Of a stretch of 6,826 bases of DNA, positions 1 through 6,466 are shown piece by piece; within the stretch, counting starts at the first letter, position 1; every line of letters begins with the position of its first letter. Location of the stretch: the NCBI GenBank assembly GCA_003644825.1, contig QNDJ01000085.1, positions 1 through 6,826 on the forward strand, given 5' to 3'. The notes under the pieces are model-generated. The model saw nothing but the letters and a program-made list of their open reading frames with translations, was not told where the DNA came from and ran no database searches. This DNA comes from B21-G16 sp003644825 [NCBI: Candidatus Zhuqueibacterota bacterium]. Its GTDB lineage: Bacteria > SM23-31 > B21-G16. Both the position numbers and the translations under genes were made by a program.

Positions 1-62
1 ATTATAATCAGTATTGCTCCAAATATTATTAAGGTTCTACCAAAAGAGCTGAAAGGTTCCAT
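1..62 (-). CDS. DUF2905-like small membrane protein, N-terminal fragment
   Basis: An ATG at 62-60 on the minus strand opens a frame that stays open to the window edge, giving 20 residues starting MEPFSSFGRT followed by a hydrophobic run (LIIFGAILII). The short polar start, the GRxLIxxG pattern and the immediate membrane segment resemble DUF2905, a family of about 70-residue proteins with two predicted membrane helices and no firmly established function. The ATG lies only 2 nt after the TAG stop of the SAM hydrolase gene, so this is probably the next gene of the same operon and translationally coupled to it. Only the first helix is visible. The family assignment is inference from a short stretch; another small membrane protein is possible. 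Confidence 0.5.
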   Translation of the reverse strand, partial: MEPFSSFGRTLIIFGAILII

Positions 63-64
63 TT

Positions 65-883
65 CTATTCAAATGTTAGTTCTATTTTATCTCCAACTTC
101 CAGTTTGAGGTTTTTATGAGCATTTCCCTGATTTATACTTATTTCAAGTAGATTAGAACTTGAAAATAATGCTACCGGTTTATTTTCCTCAACTGAACTA
201 TAACTTCTTTTTATCCCATCTATTCTGATATTACCTGCATTAATTATAGTATTATTTTTTCTTTTAAAGTTTCGCAATTCATTTGTAGATATATTTGTTA
301 TGAGATTTCCAAAATGGTCAATGTGAATAATTGCCCCTGAAATCCTGTTTTCTTCTACGGATGGTTTTTCAATTTCCGGTTTTATAAAGTTTCTTGTTTT
401 TTTACCAATTTCATTTATATTTGTTCCCAGGGATAGATGGGCAGAAACAGGAGCAAAGATATCTCTTCCATGAAAGGTACTGGAAACCCGATTGAGAAAA
501 AAAATTCTATTGGTTACTTCAAAAACTCTGCAGTTTTTTTCTCTAAAAAAAATATATTTCAGGAGTCCATTATCGGGTGAAAGGAAGATATAATTTCTGG
601 TTTTTACAGCTATTATTTTCCTTGGACTGCCTACTCCGGGGTCAACAACAGCAACGTGTATGGTTCCTTCTGGAAAGTGATTATATGTAGAAAAAAGTAT
701 GAAACCAGCTTCATCGATGTTTTGAGGTTGAACTTCGTGGGAAATATCAACTATTTGAGCACCGGGGTTTATACCGAGGATAACACCTTTCATAGAACCG
801 ACAAAACCATCTCTGTACCCGAAATCTGTGAGCAGGGTAATGACTCTATTTGTATACCTCCTTTTCTGATGGGTAATTTCCAT
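65..883 (-). CDS. SAM hydroxide adenosyltransferase (DUF62 / SAM hydrolase)
   Basis: Cytoplasmic enzyme of the DUF62 family, relatives of the SAM-dependent fluorinase and chlorinase. Characterised members hydrolyse S-adenosylmethionine to adenosine and methionine; the physiological purpose is unclear. Numbering from the upstream ATG at 892 (275 residues), visible motifs are LLTDFG (20-25), VVDPGVGS (82-89), SPDNG (105-109), TFHGRD (139-144) and IDHFGNLITN (191-200). D84, R91 and H141 match the conserved Asp-Arg-His triad of the hydrolase branch, arguing for hydroxide rather than halide use. Length is normal for the family. The ATG at 883 is preferred because GAGG sits 9 nt upstream; for the ATG at 892 it is directly adjacent. 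Family members usually begin just before the LLTDFG strand, so both starts give an unusual 13-16 residue extension overlapping panB. Fourth gene of the operon. Confidence 0.9.
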   Translation of the reverse strand: MEITHQKRRYTNRVITLLTDFGYRDGFVGSMKGVILGINPGAQIVDISHEVQPQNIDEAGFILFSTYNHFPEGTIHVAVVDPGVGSPRKIIAVKTRNYIFLSPDNGLLKYIFFREKNCRVFEVTNRIFFLNRVSSTFHGRDIFAPVSAHLSLGTNINEIGKKTRNFIKPEIEKPSVEENRISGAIIHIDHFGNLITNISTNELRNFKRKNNTIINAGNIRIDGIKRSYSSVEENKPVALFSSSNLLEISINQGNAHKNLKLEVGDKIELTFE

Positions 884-1652
884 TTTTAACATCCTCGATG
901 AAATTTTTAAAAGCTTTTCTCATTTCACCGGCAAAATCTGCGTATTTTCTCAGGTATCTGGGATTAAAATTTTCAGTTAATCCGAGTAAATCGTAAAGAA
1001 CGAGAATCTGACCATCGCAGTATCTACCTGCACCTATACCAATTGTTGGTATACTGATTTTTTCAGTTATTTCCCTTGCTCTGATTTCAGGGATTTTTTC
1101 CAGGATAATCGAAAATGCACCGGCTTTTTCAAGGTATTTTGCATCTTCAAGAAGTTTTTTCCCATTTTTTTCGTCGTTTGCCTGGATAGCGTACCCACCA
1201 AGTTTATGAACAGATTGAGGTAATAAGCCAAGATGCCCCATTACTGGAATGCCAAAGTCGTTGAGGTTTTTAACGATGTCAAATATCTCCTCGCCACCTT
1301 CGAGTTTTACAGCTTCAGCTCCTGCTTTCAGGAATAGACCCGCATTATATATTGCCTCATCTATACCACACTGGAAAGAAAGAAAAGGCATATCCACAAC
1401 AAGAAGAGCTCTTTTTACACCCTTTCGCACGCATCTTGTATGATAAATCATCTCATCCATTGATACGGGATGAGTCGTATCATACCCTGCAATAACATTT
1501 CCAGCTGAATCACCAACAAGTATTATGTCAATTCCGGAGTCATCCAGAATGGATGCCATAGTATAATCGTAAGCAGTAAGGGCTGTTATTTTTTCTCCAG
1601 TTAATTTTCTACTTATGATAGTTTTAACAGTTATTTTTTTATCAGTTGTCAT
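846..1652 (-). CDS. panB: 3-methyl-2-oxobutanoate hydroxymethyltransferase
   Basis: First committed step of pantothenate (and so coenzyme A) synthesis: transfers a one-carbon unit from 5,10-methylene-tetrahydrofolate to 2-oxoisovalerate to give ketopantoate. Cytoplasmic TIM-barrel enzyme, 268 residues, a normal length. Visible motifs: TAYDY (26-30), LVGDSAGN (45-52) with metal ligand D48, VVDMPF (85-90) with metal ligand D87, KLEGG (117-121), MGHLGLLPQS (138-147), ILEKIP (183-188) with E185 in the catalytic glutamate position, and GIGAGRYCDGQ (205-215). All expected active-site residues are present. The ATG at 1652 has no clear Shine-Dalgarno; the 44-nt gap from mnmA is AT-rich. Its 3' end overlaps the SAM hydrolase gene. 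No panC or panD lies in the window, so the pathway genes are not clustered here. Confidence 0.96.
   Translation of the reverse strand: MTTDKKITVKTIISRKLTGEKITALTAYDYTMASILDDSGIDIILVGDSAGNVIAGYDTTHPVSMDEMIYHTRCVRKGVKRALLVVDMPFLSFQCGIDEAIYNAGLFLKAGAEAVKLEGGEEIFDIVKNLNDFGIPVMGHLGLLPQSVHKLGGYAIQANDEKNGKKLLEDAKYLEKAGAFSIILEKIPEIRAREITEKISIPTIGIGAGRYCDGQILVLYDLLGLTENFNPRYLRKYADFAGEMRKAFKNFIEDVKNGNYPSEKEVYK
857..862 (-). promoter_or_regulatory. Strong Shine-Dalgarno-like AGGAGG at the panB 3' end
   Basis: A perfect AGGAGG reads on the minus strand within the last codons of panB, 8 nt before its TAG stop. It lies downstream of both ATG starts of the SAM hydrolase gene and just ahead of where family members normally begin (the V-I-T-L-L-T-D-F-G region). 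In the hydrolase frame the next codons are TAT ACA AAT AGA GTC ATT. The only conceivable start is ATT at 841-839, 15 nt away, which is too far for a normal site. It may be a relic of an older start, or simply coding sequence for K-E-V. Confidence 0.35.
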
Positions 1653-1696
1653 TTCGATTTAAATTAAATAATTAAATGAATAAAAACAAGGGTTTT

Positions 1697-2797
1697 TTAA
1701 AGAGGATTTTGAATTATTCCACCGCCAATTACAATATCGTTCTGGTAAAATACTGCAGATTGACCAGGAGTTATAGAGTTTGCAGGTTCAATAAATTCTA
1801 CCAACAGCCTGTTATCTGGTAAAGGTGATATTAAAGATAGTTTTCCGGGATCTTTATATCTAATTTTTGTTATTGCTTTTATAGGTTTTTCAATTTTGTT
1901 TAAGGAAATAAAATTACACTGGTTTACAATCATAGATTTTCCTGATATATCTTTTTTTGTTCCTATGTAAATCTCATTTTTAATGGGGTCTATTTTATAA
2001 ATGTATGCTGGTTTTCCGATGGATACACCAATACCTTTTCTCTGCCCGATGGTATAAAATGGATATCCATCGTGTGTTCCGATAACAGAGCCATTTTTTC
2101 CGATGATTTTTCCACCTTTGAGTTTATTTTCCAACTCTGGCATTCTTTCAAGAAGAAATCTCTTATAATTGTTGTCTCTTATGAAGCAAATATCCTGGCT
2201 CTCGGATGTTTTTTCGGTTTTAAGTTTTTTCATTTCTGCATATTTCCGAACCCGTGTTTTTGTCCATTCGCCTAAAGGAAATAGAGTTTTTCCAAGAGCA
2301 TTCTGGGTTAGACCCCATAATGCATAAGATTGTTCCTTATTTTTATCAGCCCCTTTTCGTAGTTCATATCTACCTGTTGCGTTGTTAAATGTGATTCGGG
2401 CATAGTGGCCTGTGGCAATAAATCTGGCACCAAGTTTTTCTGCCCTGGAAAGGAGATATTTCCATTTTATCAGAGTATTGCATCTGATACAGGGATTGGG
2501 TGTTTTCCCTCCAAGATATTCATTAATGAAATATTTAATTATATTTTCTTCAAATTCCTTTTTTAAGTTTATTGTATAATGGGGTATTTTTAATTGATTA
2601 CATACGTTTCTGGCGTTAATAATTCCCTGGAGTGAGCAACAGGATTTTTCATTATCAATGTTTCCACCAGATGTGTCATAGTCCCAGAGTACCATTGTTA
2701 TACCTATAACTTCATAACCCTGTTCACACAGTATTGAAGCAGCAGAAGAGCTGTCTACTCCACCACTCATTGCGACTACAACGCGTTGTTTTTTCAT
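1697..2797 (-). CDS. mnmA: tRNA-specific 2-thiouridylase MnmA
   Basis: Activates U34 of Lys, Glu and Gln tRNAs by adenylation and inserts sulfur to give 2-thiouridine, which supports accurate decoding. 366 residues, full length for the family. The N-terminal PP-loop ATPase motif SGGVDSS spans 11-17; NPCIRCN (101-107) carries the first catalytic cysteine, C106, and SQDICF (200-205) the second, C204. GHYAR (130-134), EQSYAL (155-160), FPLG (173-176) and the C-terminal YTIGQRKGIGV and PGQSAVFY segments complete the usual tRNA-binding and beta-barrel domains. C103 makes a CxxC with C106, a pattern common outside enterobacteria and, with C204, resembling the iron-sulfur ligand set proposed for some thiolases. 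A further C53-C54 pair occurs. Its ATG overlaps the stop of the cysteine desulfurase gene by one base (TAATG), so the two are probably translationally coupled and functional partners. Confidence 0.97.
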   Translation of the reverse strand: MKKQRVVVAMSGGVDSSSAASILCEQGYEVIGITMVLWDYDTSGGNIDNEKSCCSLQGIINARNVCNQLKIPHYTINLKKEFEENIIKYFINEYLGGKTPNPCIRCNTLIKWKYLLSRAEKLGARFIATGHYARITFNNATGRYELRKGADKNKEQSYALWGLTQNALGKTLFPLGEWTKTRVRKYAEMKKLKTEKTSESQDICFIRDNNYKRFLLERMPELENKLKGGKIIGKNGSVIGTHDGYPFYTIGQRKGIGVSIGKPAYIYKIDPIKNEIYIGTKKDISGKSMIVNQCNFISLNKIEKPIKAITKIRYKDPGKLSLISPLPDNRLLVEFIEPANSITPGQSAVFYQNDIVIGGGIIQNPL

Positions 2798-3951
2798 TAT
2801 ATTTTTCTGATATAATCTATTATTTCTTTTAGATTTTTTACTGTATAATCTATCTGCTCTTTATTGTTTTCTCTTCCGAGAGAGAATCGGATTGCACTCT
2901 GGGCAATTTCCGGTGAAACCCCCATTGCTTTCAGTACATGAGATGGTTCAATACTGCCAGAAGTACAGGCAGAACCACCTGAAGCTGCAATTCCCTTAAG
3001 GTCAAGGCTGATCAGTACAGTTTCAGAATCTGTACCCGGAAAAGATACATTAAGAATTCCCGGAAGCCTTATTTTCGGATGACCATTTAAATATATATCA
3101 GGTATATTTTCCTGAAGCTTTTCCCAGAAGTAGTCTCTTAGTTTATTCAGATATTTTCTTTCATTTTCCATTTCTTCGAGGCAAATTTCTGCGGCTTTTC
3201 TAAGCCCTATTATCCCGGGTACGTTTTCAGTTCCGCCCCTTCTGTTTCCTTCCTGGCTTCCCCCGTGAATGATTTTTTCAGGAGAAACTCCCCTTTTTAT
3301 ATACAGTGCTCCTGCCCCTTTTGGTCCATAAATTTTATGACTTGAAAGGGATAGAAGGTCAATATTGTCTTTTTTTACATCTATGGGTTCTTTTCCAAAG
3401 GATTGAACAGCATCAGTGTGAAAAAGGACATTGTTTTCTCTGGCGAACTCTCCAATTTCGGAAATTGGATTGATACTTCCAACTTCATTGTTTATGTGCA
3501 TTATAGAAATTAGGATTGTTCTGGGAGTGAGAGCCTCTTTAATATCTTCGAGTTCTACTATTCCATATTTATTTACGGGAACGTATGTAACCTTAAAACC
3601 GTTTTTCTGGAGAAAACGAGCTGTATCAAGAACTGCGTGATGTTCAGCAGTAGAAGTTATTATATGGTCTCCTTTTTCTTTCATACTCAGAGCTGTTCCT
3701 GTAATTGCCAGGTTATCAGATTCTGTACCACCGCTGGTGAAAAATATCTCCGAAGGCTCAGCATTGATAACTTCGGCTATTTTTTCTCTTGCTTCTTCAA
3801 TGGCTGTTTTAACTTCTCTTCCGAATAAATGGATGCTTGATGGATTACCATACTTCTCATCAAAAAAGGGGAGCATTTCTTTAATTACCCTTTTATCAAC
3901 AGGTGTTGTTGCACTGTGGTCTAAATAGATGGCTTCCAATTTTTTCTCCAC
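2797..3951 (-). CDS. nifS: Cysteine desulfurase (NifS/IscS family)
   Basis: PLP enzyme that removes sulfur from L-cysteine as an enzyme-bound persulfide, for tRNA thiolation and possibly Fe-S assembly. 384 residues. Motifs: YLDHSATTP (9-17), FTSGGTESDN (71-80), EHHAV (103-107) with H104, NNEVG (154-158), D180 in HTDAVQS, SSHKIYGPKG (203-212) with PLP lysine K206, RRGGTEN (237-243), and SGGSACTSGS (324-333) with persulfide cysteine C329. It ends about 20 residues short of E. coli IscS and lacks the C-terminal tail that docks the IscU scaffold; no iscU, iscA or iscR is present. With mnmA directly downstream, this resembles the Bacillus YrvO-MnmA pair, where the desulfurase serves tRNA thiolation. 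The start is GTG, directly after an in-frame TAA. A TTG at 3939 with GGAG 6 nt upstream would give the more typical N-terminus M-E-A-I-Y-L-D-H. The symbol reflects the family, not a nitrogen-fixation role. Confidence 0.95.
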   Translation of the reverse strand: MEKKLEAIYLDHSATTPVDKRVIKEMLPFFDEKYGNPSSIHLFGREVKTAIEEAREKIAEVINAEPSEIFFTSGGTESDNLAITGTALSMKEKGDHIITSTAEHHAVLDTARFLQKNGFKVTYVPVNKYGIVELEDIKEALTPRTILISIMHINNEVGSINPISEIGEFARENNVLFHTDAVQSFGKEPIDVKKDNIDLLSLSSHKIYGPKGAGALYIKRGVSPEKIIHGGSQEGNRRGGTENVPGIIGLRKAAEICLEEMENERKYLNKLRDYFWEKLQENIPDIYLNGHPKIRLPGILNVSFPGTDSETVLISLDLKGIAASGGSACTSGSIEPSHVLKAMGVSPEIAQSAIRFSLGRENNKEQIDYTVKNLKEIIDYIRKI

Positions 3952-3991
3952 TTAATCTTCTATGTTACTATTTTAATTAAACTTATTTTGT

Positions 3992-4020
3992 AATATAATA
4001 TGTTCTATTTTAATTATCAA
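3992..4020 (-). promoter_or_regulatory. Sigma-70-like promoter of the desulfurase-mnmA-panB operon
   Basis: On the minus strand TTGATA (4020-4015), a 17-nt spacer and TATATT (3997-3992) form a near-consensus housekeeping promoter. Transcription would start near 3985, leaving about 34 nt of leader before the GTG start. The region is extremely AT-rich, so chance matches are likelier than usual, but both boxes and the spacing fit and the position is right. It does not look like the Bacteroidetes TTTG/TAnnTTTG type. Confidence 0.5.
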
Positions 4021-4035
4021 GATATTAAATTAATG

Positions 4036-4064
4036 TTGAATTTGTGTTATTTCAATATTATATT
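4036..4064 (+). promoter_or_regulatory. Divergent sigma-70-like promoter candidate for the secretin-like gene
   Basis: TTGAAT (4036-4041), a 17-nt spacer and TATATT (4059-4064) lie directly upstream of the ATG at 4071. The start of transcription would fall about on that ATG, so the mRNA would be leaderless or nearly so; no Shine-Dalgarno precedes the ATG, which is consistent. The hexamers and spacing mirror the opposing promoter. In such AT-rich DNA this remains a candidate only. Confidence 0.3.
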
Positions 4065-4070
4065 TATGAT

Positions 4071-4772
4071 ATGAAGAAATTTATGTCATTAATATTTATT
4101 TTGATTTGTTATAGTGGTGTTTCTTTTAGTCAGCAGGGGTTTGATGTTATTGTTGCTAAAACTTACAGGTTGAAATATAAAAAAGTAGAAAAGATTCTTC
4201 CTCTTGTAAGAAGGATTATGTCAAATAAGGGTGTTGTTGAAAGTTCAAATGAGTTTAATATCTTTGTTTTGAAAGACTATCCCCCCAATCTTGCTCTTGT
4301 AGACAGCCTTGTAGCAAAGTTTGATGTTCCATTAAAGCAGATAAACGTAAGCATAAGGCTTTTATTAGGATATAACCCTGGTCCTGCTTCCCTGGAGTCT
4401 GAAATTCCTTCAGTGTCTGATTCTACGGAGGTTGCGAGGCTTCTTGGTGGTTTTTACGATTTCGGTAAAATTACTGAGGTGGATATGGGTTTTATAAGGA
4501 CTGAAGAAAAAAGTACAACTACTATGAATCTCGGTAGTGGTAAATACAGCATAACATTTGAAATTGATTATATAGATAACAGTTCGAAAATTGTAAAATT
4601 CAGGTCTTTCAGATTAAGTGAAGTTGTTTCAGATGTTCAGGGAAAATATTTAAAACCACTAATTAATACCTCAGCAGAAATGAAGGATGGAACAACAGAA
4701 TTAATAACTGTTTTTAAGAAAGAGAATTCGGACAAATCACTTATCGTTATTGTTAGTGTTCAATCTGTTTAA
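4071..4772 (+). CDS. Exported protein with secretin N-domain-like and reduced secretin-core-like regions
   Basis: A 233-residue protein. The ATG at 4071 is chosen over one at 4044 because it starts directly with a classical signal peptide: MKK, a hydrophobic core (FMSLIFILICYSGV) and a likely cut after SFS (residue 20). Residues 28-87 follow the pattern of the secretin N/NolW-type domain: a YRLKYKKVEKILPLV opening, a variable segment, an F-N-I-F-V-L-K-D-Y-P strand, then LVDSLVAKFDVP, matching 'li..lD.p'. After it, KQINVSIRLLLG sits where secretins have the first core strand, and 195-231, with KDGTTELI and a final SLIVIVSVQSV strand, resembles the end of the secretin core ('dGetvvigG...Llifltp'). 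It is far too short for the membrane-crossing beta barrel. A periplasmic helper or secretin-derived protein is likely; the substrate system is unknown. It is transcribed away from the operon, and no secretion or pilus genes are visible nearby. Confidence 0.75.
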   Translation: MKKFMSLIFILICYSGVSFSQQGFDVIVAKTYRLKYKKVEKILPLVRRIMSNKGVVESSNEFNIFVLKDYPPNLALVDSLVAKFDVPLKQINVSIRLLLGYNPGPASLESEIPSVSDSTEVARLLGGFYDFGKITEVDMGFIRTEEKSTTTMNLGSGKYSITFEIDYIDNSSKIVKFRSFRLSEVVSDVQGKYLKPLINTSAEMKDGTTELITVFKKENSDKSLIVIVSVQSV

Positions 4773-4905
4773 TTTAAGTCAATTTTTCTACCACAATAAT
4801 TTAAGAGCTTCTGGAATCCTGAAAGAAAATGTAAATCAGGTTTAAGAAACAGCTATATTAATTGTAAGTTTTAAATCCTTTAAGTTAATCGAGGCTTGGC
4901 AAATT

Positions 4906-4920
4906 GAGGAACGAAAAATA
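4906..4920 (+). promoter_or_regulatory. Ribosome site and probable AUA start of the propeller gene
   Basis: GAGGA at 4906-4910 is followed 7 nt later by ATA at 4918-4920, in frame with the propeller gene. Reading from ATA as start gives M-R-K-L-T-I-C before the ATG at 4939, a basic n-region that completes an otherwise truncated signal peptide. The frame is open upstream to a TAA at 4843 and holds no ATG, GTG or TTG codon. The alternative ATG at 4935 has AAGGA 10 nt upstream but is out of frame and stops after nine codons. Confidence 0.45.
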
Positions 4921-4938
4921 AGGAAATTAACTATATGT

Positions 4939-6366
4939 ATGGCCTTACTTCTGCTGTCAGCTAATTTAAAAGCTCAATTGCATCATAGATATATCTTTGT
5001 AGATGATTCAATTATTCAAAAGACATATCAGGTTACCAGAGTTGTTCATCATCCTGAAAAATGTTCACAGAATCCTTTACTGATAGCTGACAAGCCGTGG
5101 GAAGGTGGAATAAATCTCTACGGCACCGTTTTATACGATAATGGAAAATTCAGGATGTGGTACCAGGTTTATAATGGTAAGGCTAAGGATAGAAGTTTTA
5201 ATACATTAATTGCCTATGCTGAAAGTGAAGATGGTATTCACTGGACAAAACCAGACCTTGGATTGGTTGAATTTGAAGGTAATAAAAACAACAACATACT
5301 TATAACCTGTAGAGGCACCAGCTCACTTTACAGCCCGGCAGTGGTAAAAGACCCGAAACCGGAAAATCCAGAAAAAACTTATAAAATGATTTACTGGGAT
5401 AGTATGAGTAAAAAAGAACTGGAAAAGTATGGTCCCAATTTTCCACCGGGGAAAAATGTTCCTGGCTGGCGGGCTATACCGGGAGAAGGATTTTTTACAG
5501 CCTATTCTCCAGATGGAATACACTGGAAGCAATACGGTCACCAGCCGGTTTTTACCTGTGCCTGTGATGCATCTTCTCTTAACTATTTCTCAGATGGAAC
5601 ATTCGTTGTATTTCATAAAATCTCAGTTGCAGAAGATAGGCACTTCCGAATTCTCGGTCAAACCACAAGTAAAGATTTCGTGAACTGGAGTAAACCCTCT
5701 ATAATTCTGGAGCCTGACTGGCATGACCCCTATGGGACTGAGTTTTATGGAATGTCTGGCTTTGAATACTATGGAAATTATTTAGGATTGGTCTGGATTT
5801 ATAATAATGCTCCTGCTGATAAGTCTATGAATATACAAATGGCGGCAAGTAAGGATGGAAAAAACTGGCATAGAGCAGCTGATAGAAAAATCTTTCTTGA
5901 TAGAGGAGAACCCGGAGACTGGGATGGTGGCTCAATAGTTGTTTCCAGCAACCCACTAATATCTCCGCCTGGTTATCCTGATAAGATACTGATTTATTAT
6001 GGTGGTGGCACAACTACCCACGATGATTCCAGGTATAGAGAATGGGGTATTGGTCTTGCAACATTAAGAATTGATGGTTTTGTTTCAATGCGTTCTGGAA
6101 TGTTCAATGGAAAACTGAAGACAAAGCCGATTATTGCTACAGGTTCAAAAATGTTCTGCAACTGTGATATTAAACACGGGTATATAAAAATCGAGTTACT
6201 GGATGAAAACGGAAAATCAATTGCAATGAGTAAGGATATAACAACCTCTGGAACAAGGAAAATTGTTCAGTGGGAAAAATCACCGAAAGTTGACATCGCA
6301 GGAAAGAAAATTACTATCGTCTTCTATATGAAAAAATCTGACCTTTATTCTTTCTGGTTTGAATAA
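4939..6366 (+). CDS. Secreted GH32/GH43-like beta-propeller protein with C-terminal beta-sandwich
   Basis: 475 residues from the first ATG; probably 482 from the ATA at 4918, which restores a full signal peptide (basic R-K, core ALLLLSANL, cut near KAQ). Residues about 18-380 look like a five-bladed propeller of the arabinanase/invertase superfamily: FVDDSII (20-26), PWEGGINLYGTVLYD (53-67), FRMWYQ (71-76), and four blade motifs of S-x-D-G-x-x-W type at 96, 190, 244 and 304, the third degenerate (SKDFVNW). A GDWDGGSIV segment (326-334) and a YGGG turn (354-357) follow. Residues 380-475 form a C-terminal beta domain (DGFVSM, KIELLDENGKSI, SDLYSFWF) typical of large, poorly characterised families in PVC-type bacteria. 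A carbohydrate role is inferred from the fold; catalytic acids cannot be assigned. Six cysteines include two CxCD motifs (207-210 and 407-410). No sugar transporter or other carbohydrate gene adjoins it. Confidence 0.8.
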   Translation: MALLLLSANLKAQLHHRYIFVDDSIIQKTYQVTRVVHHPEKCSQNPLLIADKPWEGGINLYGTVLYDNGKFRMWYQVYNGKAKDRSFNTLIAYAESEDGIHWTKPDLGLVEFEGNKNNNILITCRGTSSLYSPAVVKDPKPENPEKTYKMIYWDSMSKKELEKYGPNFPPGKNVPGWRAIPGEGFFTAYSPDGIHWKQYGHQPVFTCACDASSLNYFSDGTFVVFHKISVAEDRHFRILGQTTSKDFVNWSKPSIILEPDWHDPYGTEFYGMSGFEYYGNYLGLVWIYNNAPADKSMNIQMAASKDGKNWHRAADRKIFLDRGEPGDWDGGSIVVSSNPLISPPGYPDKILIYYGGGTTTHDDSRYREWGIGLATLRIDGFVSMRSGMFNGKLKTKPIIATGSKMFCNCDIKHGYIKIELLDENGKSIAMSKDITTSGTRKIVQWEKSPKVDIAGKKITIVFYMKKSDLYSFWFE

Positions 6367-6466
6367 ATTTTTTATCCCGTTTCCCGAATTTTTGGTTTAA
6401 TTGAGCTGCAACTGATTACGCTAATTTTATTGATTAGATGTTTTGAATTTTTTTCAAAAACAGAGA

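Noticed and set aside
656-889. Plus-strand frame opposite the SAM hydrolase gene
   Set aside because: Complement of conserved DUF62 motifs; a shadow of the real gene. The same holds for the frames at 1249, 2072, 3431, 3637 and 3737 opposite their genes and those at 5323, 5429 and 5825 within the propeller gene.
1661-1689. Possible internal promoter before panB (TTGTTT-17-TAATTT, minus strand)
   Set aside because: Both boxes are weak and the 44-nt gap is almost pure A/T, where such matches arise by chance.
4044-4070. Upstream ATG start for the secretin-like gene
   Set aside because: It would put nine polar and aromatic residues before a complete signal peptide and overlap the promoter; the ATG at 4071 fits better.
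4805-4841. Inverted repeat CCTGA...TCAGG between the two plus-strand genes
   Set aside because: Only 5-bp arms with a loop of about 13 nt and no T-tract; not distinguishable from chance.
4939-6366. Assignment to a specific glycosidase activity
   Set aside because: The fold-level motifs are clear but the catalytic acid/base and nucleophile of GH32 or GH43 cannot be located with confidence, so no substrate is claimed.
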